Assembly (NCBI GenBank): GCA_031259505.1
Contig: JAIRLL010000339.1
Location: 1 to 22,176 of the forward strand
Source: Tannerella sp.
GTDB taxonomy: Bacteria > Bacteroidota > Bacteroidia > Bacteroidales > Tannerellaceae
Length of the DNA stretch: 22,176 bases
Direction: 5' to 3'
Below the pieces are notes generated by a model. It did no database searches. It had not been told where the DNA came from and was given only the letters and a program-made list of their open reading frames with translations. This document shows, piece after piece, positions 13,599 to 21,982 of this stretch; the stretch's first letter is position 1, and each line of letters starts with the position of its first letter. The position numbers and the translations under genes are program-made.

Positions 13599-15392
13599 TC
13601 ACATTCGTTCGGGTACATTTATCCCCAGCAGCGACATGCCTGAACGGATAATTTTCGCTGTATTGGCGGATAGCGTCAGACGCAGATTTTTTGTTTCCGC
13701 ATCCGGTTCGTTCAAAATCGAGCAGTCGTGATAGAACTGATTGAACTCCTTCACCAGTTCGTAGACGTAATTGGCGATGCAGGCGGGGCTGCACGTGTTA
13801 CCTGCTTCCTCGACAATGGCGGCATATTCGGCAAGACGCTGTATCAGCGCTTCTTCTTTGGGCGTAATGCTTGTGGACAGGGGTAACTGTTCGGGCAGCG
13901 CCAGTCCCTGTTCTTTCGCCTTGCGCAGCACGGAGCATATCCGCGCATGGGTGTACTGGATGAATGAGGCCGTGTTTCCGTTGAAGTCGATGGATTCTTT
14001 CGGATTGAAGACCATGTTTTTGCGCGGATCGACCTTCAGGATAAAGTATTTCAGCGACCCCATGCCGATCATCCGTATGATTTCGTCGGCTTCTTCGTCG
14101 CTCAGTCCGTCGAGTTTGCCGAGTTCGTCGGAAATCTCGCGGGCGGCGCCGATCATTTCATCCATCAGATCGTCGGCGTCGACCACCGTTCCTTCGCGAC
14201 TTTTCATCTTGCCTTCGGGCAGTTCCACCATCCCGTAGGAGAAATGTATCAGATTTTTGCCGAACGCAAAGCCGAGTTTGTCCAGCAGAATCGAGAGCGC
14301 CTGGAAATGGTAGTTCTGTTCGTTTCCTACCACGTATATCATCTGGTCGATCGGGTAATCGTCGAAACGCAGTTTTGCCGTACCGATGTCCTGCGTCATA
14401 TACACGGAAGTGCCGTCCGAGCGGAGCAGGATTTTCTCGTCAAGCCCGTCGCCCGTCAGGTCGGCCCGGACGGAACCGTCGCCGTGACGATAGAAGATGC
14501 CTCGCTCAAGTCCTTCCAGCACGGTCTTCTTTCCTTCGAGATATGTTTGCGATTCGTAATAGATGCGGTCGAAATCGACGCCCAGACGCCGGTATGTTTC
14601 GTCGAAGCCTTTGTAGACCCAGTTGTTCATCGTCGTCCACAGTGCAACGACTTCCGGGTCGCCGGCTTCCCATGCGCGCAGCATTTCGCGCGCTTCGGCC
14701 ATCAGCGCTGACCGCGCCTCGGCTTCGGCACGGTTCAGACCCTGCGCCTCAAGTTTTTTGAGTTCTTCCCTGTAATGCCTGTCGAACAGGACGTAGAAGT
14801 CTCCGACCAGATGATCGCCTTTCCTGCCCGAAGACTCGGGCGTCGCCCCTTCGCCCCATTTCTTCCAGGCCAGCATGGATTTGCAGATATGGATTCCGCG
14901 ATCGTTGACGATGTTCGTCATGACCACTTTCCGTCCGTTTGCTTTCAGGATATTCGACAGGCTGAATCCTAACAGGTTGTTACGTACATGTCCGAGGTGG
15001 AGCGGCTTGTTGGTGTTCGGCGATGAATATTCTATCATCACCAGGGGCGAACGGTCGGTGACAGGCCGGATGCCGTATTGCGGGTCGGCGTTCAGGCTGT
15101 TGAGCAGCGCGATCCAGCAGGGCATGGCAATTGTCAGATTGAGAAAACCTTTGATTACATTGAATCCGGCTACGGCTTCTTCGTTTTGCTGCAGATATGT
15201 CCCGATGTCGTGTGCCGTCTGTTCGGGCGACTTCTTCGAAATGCGGAGAAGGGGGAATACGACCAGGGTCAGATGTCCCTGAAATTCTTTTTTCGTCTTC
15301 TGCAGCTGCACCTGTCCGGCAGGCACGTCGGCGCCATACAGCATTTTGACGGCCGAAACTACGGCATCAGAAAGTCTTTGTTCGATGTTCAT
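13599..15392 (-). CDS. argS: Arginyl-tRNA synthetase
   Basis: 597 residues, full length for bacterial ArgRS. It charges tRNA-Arg with arginine using ATP, in the cytoplasm. The N-terminal additional domain is at about 1-90. The class I HIGH motif is HLGH (132-135) within SPNTNKPLHLGHVRNN. The KMSKS position reads KMKSREG (395-401), a usual ArgRS variant. The C-terminal DALR anticodon-binding domain runs from about 475 to the end GINVPERM. The start ATG at 15392 is preceded by a 10-T tract and a good -7 box at 15415-15422. It is a single housekeeping gene, and the next gene downstream has its own start region. Confidence 0.97.
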   Translation of the reverse strand: MNIEQRLSDAVVSAVKMLYGADVPAGQVQLQKTKKEFQGHLTLVVFPLLRISKKSPEQTAHDIGTYLQQNEEAVAGFNVIKGFLNLTIAMPCWIALLNSLNADPQYGIRPVTDRSPLVMIEYSSPNTNKPLHLGHVRNNLLGFSLSNILKANGRKVVMTNIVNDRGIHICKSMLAWKKWGEGATPESSGRKGDHLVGDFYVLFDRHYREELKKLEAQGLNRAEAEARSALMAEAREMLRAWEAGDPEVVALWTTMNNWVYKGFDETYRRLGVDFDRIYYESQTYLEGKKTVLEGLERGIFYRHGDGSVRADLTGDGLDEKILLRSDGTSVYMTQDIGTAKLRFDDYPIDQMIYVVGNEQNYHFQALSILLDKLGFAFGKNLIHFSYGMVELPEGKMKSREGTVVDADDLMDEMIGAAREISDELGKLDGLSDEEADEIIRMIGMGSLKYFILKVDPRKNMVFNPKESIDFNGNTASFIQYTHARICSVLRKAKEQGLALPEQLPLSTSITPKEEALIQRLAEYAAIVEEAGNTCSPACIANYVYELVKEFNQFYHDCSILNEPDAETKNLRLTLSANTAKIIRSGMSLLGINVPERM

Positions 15393-15414
15393 TGCGATTG
15401 ATTTTTTTTTCGCG

Positions 15415-15422
15415 CAAAGTTA
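15415..15422 (-). promoter_or_regulatory. Promoter -7 box of argS
   Basis: On the minus strand TAACTTTG matches TAnnTTTG exactly and is followed by CGCG. It lies 22 nt upstream of the argS ATG, giving a very short leader. A TTTG 22 nt further upstream is the only -33 candidate and is slightly too far. Confidence 0.6.
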
Positions 15423-15433
15423 TTGAATTTTCA

Positions 15434-15460
15434 ACACGGAGACACAAAGGACACGGAGAA
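15434..15460. repeat. Dispersed CACGGAGACAC-type repeat, copy 1
   Basis: ACACGGAGACAC then AAAGG then ACACGGAGAA. The same core, ACACGGAGACACGGAGA, occurs at 21983-21999, in the other long non-coding stretch. It shows no coding sense. Confidence 0.6.
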
Positions 15461-15471
15461 AAAACATGAAT

Positions 15472-15555
15472 ACACAATGTGTGTTTTTCGCCACAGGGTA
15501 TGAGAAGAAATACACACAATGTATTTCTTTCGCCACAGAGTGTGGGAAGAAATAT
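15472..15555. repeat. 42-bp tandem repeat, two copies
   Basis: Two adjacent 42-bp units (15472-15513 and 15514-15555), each starting ACACAATGT and containing TTTCGCCACAG and GAAGAAATA. They differ at about 7 of 42 positions. A third unit appears to start (ACACTG) and then diverges. Together with copy 1 of the dispersed repeat this fills much of the 317-bp gap 15393-15709. The remainder (15556-15709) is AT-rich upstream DNA of the next gene with no convincing promoter box. Confidence 0.7.
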
Positions 15556-15709
15556 ACACTGCGCAGGGGATAAACAGGTATATATTCGCAGAAAAACAAA
15601 CCGCAAAGTTTTTTTTAACACGCAAATCGTAGGGTTTTCGCCGTCCGAACAATCTTATATATATAATGTATAGCGAAAATTATTATTCATCAATTAAAAG
15701 AAAACAACT

Positions 15710-16978
15710 ATGAAGACAAAACATTGGATGGCCATGAGCCTGGCATGTATGCTGTTTGTACCCGGCGGAGTTCATACGGTCACGGCGCAGAATGGCGACG
15801 GTTATTTTACGGTTTCGGGCATTGTCAAGGACGCCCGCAGCAAGAAAGAAGTGGAATATGTCAACGTTTCGGCCGTCGGGACGAATATCGGCACGGTGAC
15901 AAACGAAGACGGCGTTTTTCAGCTCAAACTGAGCAATGCAACCGTGGCAAAGGAGATCGAACTCTCGTGCATAGGATACTACAATGCGCGCATCGCCATT
16001 ACGGGCAGGGACATGAAGGAACAGACGTATCTCATCATTCCCGAATCGTTTCACCTGAGCGAGATAGAAATATTCAGCTGGAAGAACCCGCGCGACCTGA
16101 TCAGGGCTGCGCTCGACAAACTGCCCGACAACTATCCCGTGCAGCCGAACATGCTGACAGGCTTCTATCGCGAAACGATTCAGAAGCGACGCAAGTACAT
16201 CAACATCTCCGAAGCCGTGATACAGGTCTACAAAAGCCCGTACACGACGAATGCCTCGAGCGACCGCGTCCGCATACTGAAAGGACGCAAACTGGTCAGC
16301 CCGAAAGTGAGCGACACGCTGCACGTGAAACTGCTCGGCGGCCCCAACATGGCGGCATACGTCGACATCGTCAAGAATCCCGACATCCTGCTCGACGCCG
16401 AAATGCTGCAATACTTCTCGTACAGGATGGGCGAAACCACCTCTATTAACGGGCAGTTGCAGTTTGTCGTACACTTCGAACCGCAGGCAGCTCTCCCCTA
16501 CCCTCTTTATTCGGGCACGTTCTACATCGACCGCGAAACGCTCTCGTTCACCCGCGCCGAATTCAGCATGGACATGAAGGATAAACTCAAGGTGATCGAC
16601 CTCATATTGAAAGAAAAGCCGGCCGGACTGCGTTTCACGCCCGAAGAAGTATCCTACATCGTCACTTACAAACAGCGCGACGGAAAGACCGCCCTGAACT
16701 ACATCTGCAACAAAATCCGCTTCAAGTGCGACTGGAAACGGCGGCTGTTCGCGACCAGCTACACCGTGGTGAGCGAAACGGTGATAACCGACAGCCGGGC
16801 CGAAAATGTGGAGAAAATCCCCGCCCGCGAAGCCTTTTCCATGCGCCAGTCGCTCAGCCAGGAAGTCTCCGCCTATTTCGACGACGATTTCTGGGGCGCC
16901 TACAATATCATCGAGCCGACCGAATCTCTGGAAAATGCGGTAAACAGATTGATGAAACAGCAGAGCAAATCAAAATAA
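15710..16978 (+). CDS. Exported protein with carboxypeptidase-regulatory-like domain
   Basis: 422 residues. A signal peptide (MKTKHWMAMSLACML..., cut near TAQ, residue 27) is followed by a carboxypeptidase-regulatory-like beta-sandwich (about 33-110: FTVSGIVKDARSKKEVEYVN, GTNIGTVTNEDGVFQLKL, LSCIGYYNARI). The remaining 300 residues (from LSEIEIFSWKNPRDLIRAAL) are an uncharacterised domain that recalls the start of DUF5686 proteins but lacks the long barrel region. The same domain, at roughly the same spacing, occurs in the STN protein at 18446-20005, so the two are paralogues (shared GFYRE/TFYRE, ISEAV/LSEAV, DDFWGAYNI/EDFWENFNI). It is probably periplasmic or attached to the outer membrane. 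It lies directly before the sigma factor gene and may be a partner or target of that system. Confidence 0.82.
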   Translation: MKTKHWMAMSLACMLFVPGGVHTVTAQNGDGYFTVSGIVKDARSKKEVEYVNVSAVGTNIGTVTNEDGVFQLKLSNATVAKEIELSCIGYYNARIAITGRDMKEQTYLIIPESFHLSEIEIFSWKNPRDLIRAALDKLPDNYPVQPNMLTGFYRETIQKRRKYINISEAVIQVYKSPYTTNASSDRVRILKGRKLVSPKVSDTLHVKLLGGPNMAAYVDIVKNPDILLDAEMLQYFSYRMGETTSINGQLQFVVHFEPQAALPYPLYSGTFYIDRETLSFTRAEFSMDMKDKLKVIDLILKEKPAGLRFTPEEVSYIVTYKQRDGKTALNYICNKIRFKCDWKRRLFATSYTVVSETVITDSRAENVEKIPAREAFSMRQSLSQEVSAYFDDDFWGAYNIIEPTESLENAVNRLMKQQSKSK

Positions 16979-16984
16979 AAGTCG

Positions 16985-16992
16985 TACATTTG
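16985..16992 (+). promoter_or_regulatory. Possible -7 box for the sigma/FecR operon
   Basis: TACATTTG matches TAnnTTTG exactly, starting 7 nt after the stop of the upstream gene and 32 nt before the sigma factor ATG. No -33 TTG is seen at 19-21 nt; the nearest is about 33 nt upstream. It may give the sigma operon a start separate from the preceding gene. Confidence 0.45.
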
Positions 16993-17023
16993 TTTCGCTC
17001 GAAATAAAATGTAACGCGACCCC

Positions 17024-17581
17024 ATGCTAAACGACTTTTTGCTGTTCGGAAAGATAAAAGACGGTGACATAAAAGCCTTCGAAACGCTCTTCCGCCTCTA
17101 TCATGCCCCGCTGTGCCTCTACGCATCGGGCATCACGGGGCGGCGCGACGTGGCGGAAGACATCGTGCAGGACGTCTTTTATCTTATCTGGAAAACACGC
17201 GCCACGATGCAGATACACCGCTCGGTCAAAAGCTATCTGTATGGCGCAGTGAAAAACCAGTCGTTTCTGTATCTGGAACACATGCAGATTCGCGAACAGT
17301 ACGAAGCACGCATACTGAACGGAGGAACAGACACGGCCGCCGGGCCAGACCCGCACGAACAGATGGAATATGCCGAACTGGAAGCCGTCGTCGAACGGAC
17401 GCTGGCCGGCCTGCCCGAACGCCGACAGCGCATCTTCCACATGCACCGCATGGAAGGACAAAAGTACAGCGAAATAGCCGAACGGCTCGCCATTTCGGTC
17501 AAGACCGTCGAAGCCGAAATGGCCAAAGCCTGCCGGCAACTGCGACACAATGTTGAAAAATATTACAAAAACATATCATGA
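17024..17581 (+). CDS. ECF-type RNA polymerase sigma factor (Bacteroidota family)
   Basis: 185 residues. Region 2 is at about 17-60 (AFETLFRLYHAPLCLYASG, then DVAEDIVQDVFYLIWKTR), which binds core polymerase and melts the -10 region. Region 4 is at about 125-178 (LPERRQRIFHMHRMEGQKYSEI, then AISVKTVEAEM), the helix-turn-helix for the -35 element. Its length is normal. It directs transcription of a set of envelope genes when freed from the FecR protein encoded next; the stop overlaps the FecR start by ATGA (17578-17581), giving tight coupling. Sequence features fit the Bacteroidota sigma-70 expansion family that pairs with FecR anti-sigma factors. Confidence 0.94.
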   Translation: MLNDFLLFGKIKDGDIKAFETLFRLYHAPLCLYASGITGRRDVAEDIVQDVFYLIWKTRATMQIHRSVKSYLYGAVKNQSFLYLEHMQIREQYEARILNGGTDTAAGPDPHEQMEYAELEAVVERTLAGLPERRQRIFHMHRMEGQKYSEIAERLAISVKTVEAEMAKACRQLRHNVEKYYKNIS

Positions 17582-18438
17582 CAGGAGAATACGAACGAAT
17601 GATGACAGACCGCGCATGGAAGCGTCTGCACGAAAGGCTGTCGTGCGACGGTCTGCTCGCCGGCAACGGCACATACCCGCCGCACGTCGCACGCATGTGG
17701 CTCCGGCTGGCAGGCATCGCCGCCGTGCTGACCGCCATCGCCACACTCGGATGGTGGACAACACGGCAGCCCGCCGGCAGCGCAACACGCCATATGCACG
17801 TCATACACAATGACGAAAACGGTTCGACGCTGGTATCCATGCTCGAAGACGGCACCGTCGTCTACCTCGCGGGCGAAACATCCATCCGCTACCCGAATCG
17901 CTTCGACGAAGACCGGCGCGAAATCACCCTCCGCGGCGACGCCTTCTTCGACATCAACAGCAACCGTGCACACCCCTTCATCGTCGACACCGAACCGGCC
18001 ACGGTCGAAGTGCAGGGCACGGCCTTCGGCATACGCAACAGCAGCAACTCGGCCTTCTCGCTCACCGTGCAGCAGGGCGAAGTGAAAGTGACGCTGAAAA
18101 AGACCCGCCTGACCGCCTTCGTAAAAGCCGGCCAAACAGTGTGGCTGCAAGCCGGCCGACTGCTGTCGACAGACGACGGCGCGCCGGCCGGCGACGCCCT
18201 TATGCAACAACGCATCCACTTCAAGGACGAACGCCTCGCCGACGTGGCGCACATCCTCAACAGACACATCCGGCCGGCACGAATCGAAATCGACCCCGAA
18301 CTGGCAGATCTGCGGCTGACGGTGGCCTTCGCCGGCAACGACGCGCACACGATGGCACACCTCATCTGCCTCGCACTCGGCCTCCGACATGTGCAGAGCG
18401 AACAGACCATATACATTCAACCGGATACCGACAATTGA
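17578..18438 (+). CDS. FecR-family anti-sigma factor
   Basis: 286 residues in the inner membrane. A short cytoplasmic part (1-40, with W14) binds the sigma factor, followed by one membrane helix (about 40-60, MWLRLAGIAAVLTAIATLGWW). The FecR domain is at about 80-175 (DGTVVYLAGETSIRYPNRF, EITLRGDAFFDI, TVEVQGTAFGIR, VQQGEVKVT). The C-terminal DUF4974-like part is at about 210-284 (FKDERLADVAHILNRHI, LRLTVAFAG, LGLRHV). The cytoplasmic segment is short. It ends 7 nt before the STN gene, so signal transfer from STN to FecR to sigma is encoded in one unit. Confidence 0.92.
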   Translation: MTGEYERMMTDRAWKRLHERLSCDGLLAGNGTYPPHVARMWLRLAGIAAVLTAIATLGWWTTRQPAGSATRHMHVIHNDENGSTLVSMLEDGTVVYLAGETSIRYPNRFDEDRREITLRGDAFFDINSNRAHPFIVDTEPATVEVQGTAFGIRNSSNSAFSLTVQQGEVKVTLKKTRLTAFVKAGQTVWLQAGRLLSTDDGAPAGDALMQQRIHFKDERLADVAHILNRHIRPARIEIDPELADLRLTVAFAGNDAHTMAHLICLALGLRHVQSEQTIYIQPDTDN

Positions 18439-18445
18439 CGGAACG

Positions 18446-20005
18446 ATGACACACCACCTCCTTATCCGCATTGCCGCGTGCCTCCTGACGCTCGTCTGCG
18501 TCGCGAACGCACGGACGGCGGAAGACGGCGACACACCGCCCCTCGACCGCAGGATTCGCCTTGCCGCCGGTAAAGGCACCGTCTATCGCCTGCTGAAAGA
18601 AGTGTCCGCACAATCCGGTTTCCTGTTCATCTACGACAGCCGCACCGTCGACAACGACCGCCGCACGAGCATCGCCAAAGGCGAATACACCCTGCGCGAC
18701 GCCATTCGCATCATCACCCGCAACCCAGCCCTGCAAATCGACGTACAGGGCAAACATATCCTTCTGCGCCCGCCGGCAGCCGACAACCCGCCTCAACCGC
18801 CGGCAACGGCCAAATCCTCCGACGCGACAGTCATCCAAGGCTCGCTGCACGACCTCGAGACCGGAGAATCCGTCGTATATGCAACCGTCAACCTGATCAA
18901 TACCTCCATCGGCACCGTCACCAACCACAACGGCCAGTTCCGCCTCGTCGTACCCGACTCGCTGCGACATGCCGACGTGAAATTCTCGCATATCGGATAC
19001 GAGAGCCGCGAAACCGGCGTCGCCCTCCTCGTCGGGCAAACGGTCGACTTCGCCCTCGAACCCAGAGTCATCTCCCTGCAGGAAATAGAAATACGGCGAA
19101 TCAATCCCCTCCGCGAAATACGTGACATGCTCGACCGTCGCGGCGAAAACCATCCGCAGACGCCTGCCGGCCTGACCACCTTCTACCGCGAAGGGATCGA
19201 ACACCGCCGGCGCGTCATCGACCTGTCCGAAGCCGTGCTGGAAATATACAAGACCGGATACGGAGCCGACGCTTCAGGCGACCATGTCCGGCTCGTACGG
19301 AAGCGACACGTCACCCGCGTACAGCCCGGCGACACCATACTCCCCAAAATGAAGTCCGGCATCCGCTCGTGTCTCATCCTCGACATCATGAAGGAACTCC
19401 CCGAATTTATCACCCCTGACGACGAAGCACGCTATGACTACGCGCACGAAGACATCCGTACCGTCGACGACCGCCTCGTCAACGTCATATCCTTCCGGCA
19501 GAAGCCGCACATCGACGAACCGCTCTTTGCCGGCGAACTTTTCATCGACGACCGTCGCAAGGCGCTCGAGGAAATACGCTTTCAGGTCAATCCCGAACAC
19601 GTCGGCAAGGCGACCAACCTTTTCATCGACCGCAAGGCGCACCACTTGACGCTCACTCTCCGCCAGGCCGCATACATTGTCTCCTACAAGCCCCTTCACC
19701 CCGCATCGCCATACTATATCAGCCACGTGCGCGGCGACATCGTTTTCAGAGTAAGGAAAAAGGGACACCTCTTCAGTGCACCGCTGCATTTCTGGTTCGA
19801 AATGGTCACGTGTCGCACCGACACCGCCGACGTCCGCCCCATCCCGCGCGCCGAGAGATTTGCGCCCGCACAAATCTTCGCCGACGCCATACACGCCGGC
19901 GATGAAGACTTCTGGGAAAATTTCAACATCATCCTCCCCGAAGAAAAACTCAAGGAAGCAATCATCAGCAGCCTCAGCGAAGTCGTTGTGCAGGCCAGAC
20001 AGTAA
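18446..20005 (+). CDS. STN-domain exported protein with carboxypeptidase-regulatory-like domain, probable signal input for FecR
   Basis: 519 residues from ATG 18446 (an in-frame ATG at 18389 would overlap FecR by 50 bp and lack a signal peptide). A signal peptide at 1-23 (LLIRIAACLLTLVCVANA) is followed by an STN domain (about 37-108: IRLAAGKGTVYRLLKEVSAQ, YDSRTV, YTLRDAIRIITRN), the part of TonB receptors that contacts FecR. A proline-rich linker (110-125) leads to a carboxypeptidase-regulatory-like domain (about 128-205). The C-terminal 300 residues are the domain shared with the 15710-16978 protein. No TonB plug or barrel is present: the total length is about half that of a SusC-type receptor. 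The protein is probably periplasmic or outer-membrane associated. It is the likely sensor, with ligand unknown. Confidence 0.85.
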   Translation: MTHHLLIRIAACLLTLVCVANARTAEDGDTPPLDRRIRLAAGKGTVYRLLKEVSAQSGFLFIYDSRTVDNDRRTSIAKGEYTLRDAIRIITRNPALQIDVQGKHILLRPPAADNPPQPPATAKSSDATVIQGSLHDLETGESVVYATVNLINTSIGTVTNHNGQFRLVVPDSLRHADVKFSHIGYESRETGVALLVGQTVDFALEPRVISLQEIEIRRINPLREIRDMLDRRGENHPQTPAGLTTFYREGIEHRRRVIDLSEAVLEIYKTGYGADASGDHVRLVRKRHVTRVQPGDTILPKMKSGIRSCLILDIMKELPEFITPDDEARYDYAHEDIRTVDDRLVNVISFRQKPHIDEPLFAGELFIDDRRKALEEIRFQVNPEHVGKATNLFIDRKAHHLTLTLRQAAYIVSYKPLHPASPYYISHVRGDIVFRVRKKGHLFSAPLHFWFEMVTCRTDTADVRPIPRAERFAPAQIFADAIHAGDEDFWENFNIILPEEKLKEAIISSLSEVVVQARQ

Positions 20006-20046
20006 CGCGCAGGAGGAGAAATGCCGGTCTGTTTGCCGTGCGAATC

Positions 20047-20538
20047 TCAGTTCGTGTGATTTGCGGGAAGTATCAGCACGGCGGCGCAGGCGGCAATGCC
20101 CTCGTTGCGGCCGGTGAAGCCCAGTTTTTCCGTTGTGGTGGCTTTGATGGAGATGTCGGCAGGGTCGACCTGCATGGTTTCGGCCAGGGTCTGCCGCATC
20201 TGCGGGATGTGCGGGCTGAGTTTGGGCTGTTCGGCTACGATTGTGGCGTCGACGTTTCCCAGTTCATATCCCGCGTCGTGCAGGAGCGCCATCGTGCGGG
20301 CGAGGAGAATCTTGCTGTCTATTCCGCGGTATTCGTCGGCAGTGTCGGGGAAGTGGTATCCGATGTCGCGCAGACCGGCGGCGCCGAGCAGGGCGTCGCA
20401 AATGGCATGGATCAGGACGTCGGCATCGCTGTGTCCAGCCAGTCCGAGCGGATGGTCGATGCGTATGCCGCCCAGCCACAGCGCCCGCCCGTGGGCAAAG
20501 GCATGCACGTCGTATCCGAAACCGGTGCGTATTTTCAT
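20047..20538 (-). CDS. ispF: 2-C-methyl-D-erythritol 2,4-cyclodiphosphate synthase
   Basis: 163 residues, full length. It closes 4-diphosphocytidyl-2-C-methylerythritol 2-phosphate into the cyclic diphosphate and releases CMP, in the MEP route to isoprenoids. Zinc ligands are Asp10, His12 and His44 (GYDVHAF, GHSDADVLIHAI). HFPDTADEYRGIDS is the substrate loop, and KATTTEKLGFTGRNEGIAA the C-terminal signature. It forms a trimer in the cytoplasm. The start ATG overlaps the porV stop by four bases (20535-20538), so its translation is probably coupled to porV. The 41-bp gap to the convergent STN gene has no hairpin terminator I could find. Confidence 0.97.
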   Translation of the reverse strand: MKIRTGFGYDVHAFAHGRALWLGGIRIDHPLGLAGHSDADVLIHAICDALLGAAGLRDIGYHFPDTADEYRGIDSKILLARTMALLHDAGYELGNVDATIVAEQPKLSPHIPQMRQTLAETMQVDPADISIKATTTEKLGFTGRNEGIAACAAVLILPANHTN

Positions 20539-21716
20539 TCGAAGAGGCTCTTGAGTCCGTCCATGTCGAACGAGATGGAGAAGCGCAGCGTCTGGTCGAG
20601 CGGGTTGCTCTGCACCGTACTGATGAGATAGGCGGCGTCGAGGCGGAACACGTTCATTTTGAAACCGGCGCCTACGGAAAAGTACTGGCGGTTGCCCTTC
20701 ATCCTGTTTTCGTAGTAATAGCCTCCGCGCACGAAGAACTGTTCGTTGTAGTTATATTCCGCGCCCAGCGAGACGTTGATTTCGTTCAATTCTTCCTTGA
20801 ATCCGCCCGGAGCGTCGGAGAATGATTTGAAGGCGCCCGCTACGGCATTCATGGAGTTGTATTGATCGTTTCGTCGGGCAAAGTCTTCGTCACTTTCCTG
20901 TTCGCCCTGTACCGGCATCGTGGGGACGAGATACTTGTTCAGGTCGAGGTAGACGCCGAACTGGTTGTATTCGTCGATCGGATAGAGCAGCCCGGTGCCT
21001 ATCTTCAGGTTTGCAGGGAGGAACATCTGCGTCGTCCCGCCGTTGAAGGAGATTTTCGTACCCAGATTCGAGATGTGAAGGCCGCCGCTCCAGAGACATT
21101 CGGCGTCGCCGACGTACACGTATTTCTCGGTATAAGCCGAAATGTCGGCCGCAAAGCCGTTGTCCGGCTGCAATTCCTCGTCGGTGTTGGTTCCCATGTC
21201 CGAACGGATATAGCGAAGGGTCACGGCGGCGGACGACGATTCGGACAGTTTCATGCTGTAACTTGCATCGAGCGCCATCTCGTAGGGATTCAGATCCATA
21301 TATTTCTGTCCGCCATATTCGTAGAGAGGCACCTGCCCCAGCGAGAAGTATCGCAGCGAAACGCCTATCGCCGCACGGTCGCTGCTGCCCAGTTTGTAGT
21401 AGCCGGCGGCATAGGCCAGGGCCATGTCGCTGACCAGCTTGCGCAACCACGGCGTGTAGGATATCGACGCGCCGGCCTTGCTGTACATGAACGCATATTT
21501 GGCCGGATTCCAGTATTGCGAATTAATGTCGGGGAGCGTCGCCACGCCATTGTCGCCCATTGAACCTCCGCGGGCGTCGGGCGCAATAGAAAGCGACGGA
21601 ATGGCCGTATGCAACGGGCTTAGTCTGTTTACTTTGTCATCCTGGGCATAAACCGTCAGACATACGAATCCTGAAATCATTAATATAAAGCTGCCACGCA
21701 GCATTTTAGTGCTCAT
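20535..21716 (-). CDS. porV: Type IX secretion system outer-membrane protein PorV
   Basis: 393 residues. A signal peptide (MSTKMLRGSFILMISG..., cut near VYAQ, residue 25) is followed by PorV-type marks: LHTAIPSLSIAPDARGGSMG, VATLPDINSQYWNPAKYAFM, repeated beta-strands ending in alternating aromatics, and the C-terminus TLRFSISFDMDGLKSLFE. PorV is a 14-strand barrel of the FadL family that takes substrates from the type IX translocon to the sortase complex with PorU. Its presence indicates that the host has a type IX secretion system. porU is not within the window. The ispF gene overlaps its end. No strong promoter was found; a T9 run sits just upstream of the ATG, and a one-mismatch -7 box (TAAAGTTG) lies about 50 nt upstream. 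Confidence 0.93.
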   Translation of the reverse strand: MSTKMLRGSFILMISGFVCLTVYAQDDKVNRLSPLHTAIPSLSIAPDARGGSMGDNGVATLPDINSQYWNPAKYAFMYSKAGASISYTPWLRKLVSDMALAYAAGYYKLGSSDRAAIGVSLRYFSLGQVPLYEYGGQKYMDLNPYEMALDASYSMKLSESSSAAVTLRYIRSDMGTNTDEELQPDNGFAADISAYTEKYVYVGDAECLWSGGLHISNLGTKISFNGGTTQMFLPANLKIGTGLLYPIDEYNQFGVYLDLNKYLVPTMPVQGEQESDEDFARRNDQYNSMNAVAGAFKSFSDAPGGFKEELNEINVSLGAEYNYNEQFFVRGGYYYENRMKGNRQYFSVGAGFKMNVFRLDAAYLISTVQSNPLDQTLRFSISFDMDGLKSLFE

Positions 21717-21862
21717 AATTGTTTTTTTTTATAACTGCTTATATAAACTTACCCACAGCAACTTTATTGTATGCGGTCTGTTAATTTTTCGACGAAGCCC
21801 GCGGCCTCCCGTTCGGACAGGAATCCCGTTATATTGTGCGCGGCATAAACAGGTGTATTTGG

Positions 21863-21886
21863 AATAACTGAATGACTGAATAACTG
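21863..21886. repeat. 8-bp tandem repeat, three copies
   Basis: AATAACTG, AATGACTG and AATAACTG in direct tandem. It is a short microsatellite-like element in the 460-bp non-coding stretch 21717-22176. Confidence 0.6.
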
Positions 21887-21982
21887 AAATTCGCAAATTT
21901 ACGCCATGCACAGTATAGAAAACCGAACCGTTACATGTGGTTTGTCTTGGCATGCGAAATAAATAACATATAAACTGTTCAA

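Noticed and set aside
15367..15652. Two minus-strand frames across the gap upstream of argS
   Set aside because: They are translations of the tandem and dispersed repeats, have no ribosome site or domains, and overlap the argS promoter.
17563..18579. Long minus-strand frame of 338 codons opposite the FecR gene
   Set aside because: The plus strand has a clear FecR anti-sigma factor with membrane helix and family motifs. Long antisense frames are expected in GC-rich coding DNA.
18362..19204. Minus-strand frame of 280 codons opposite the STN gene
   Set aside because: No recognisable domains, and it covers the well-supported STN and carboxypeptidase-like domains on the other strand.
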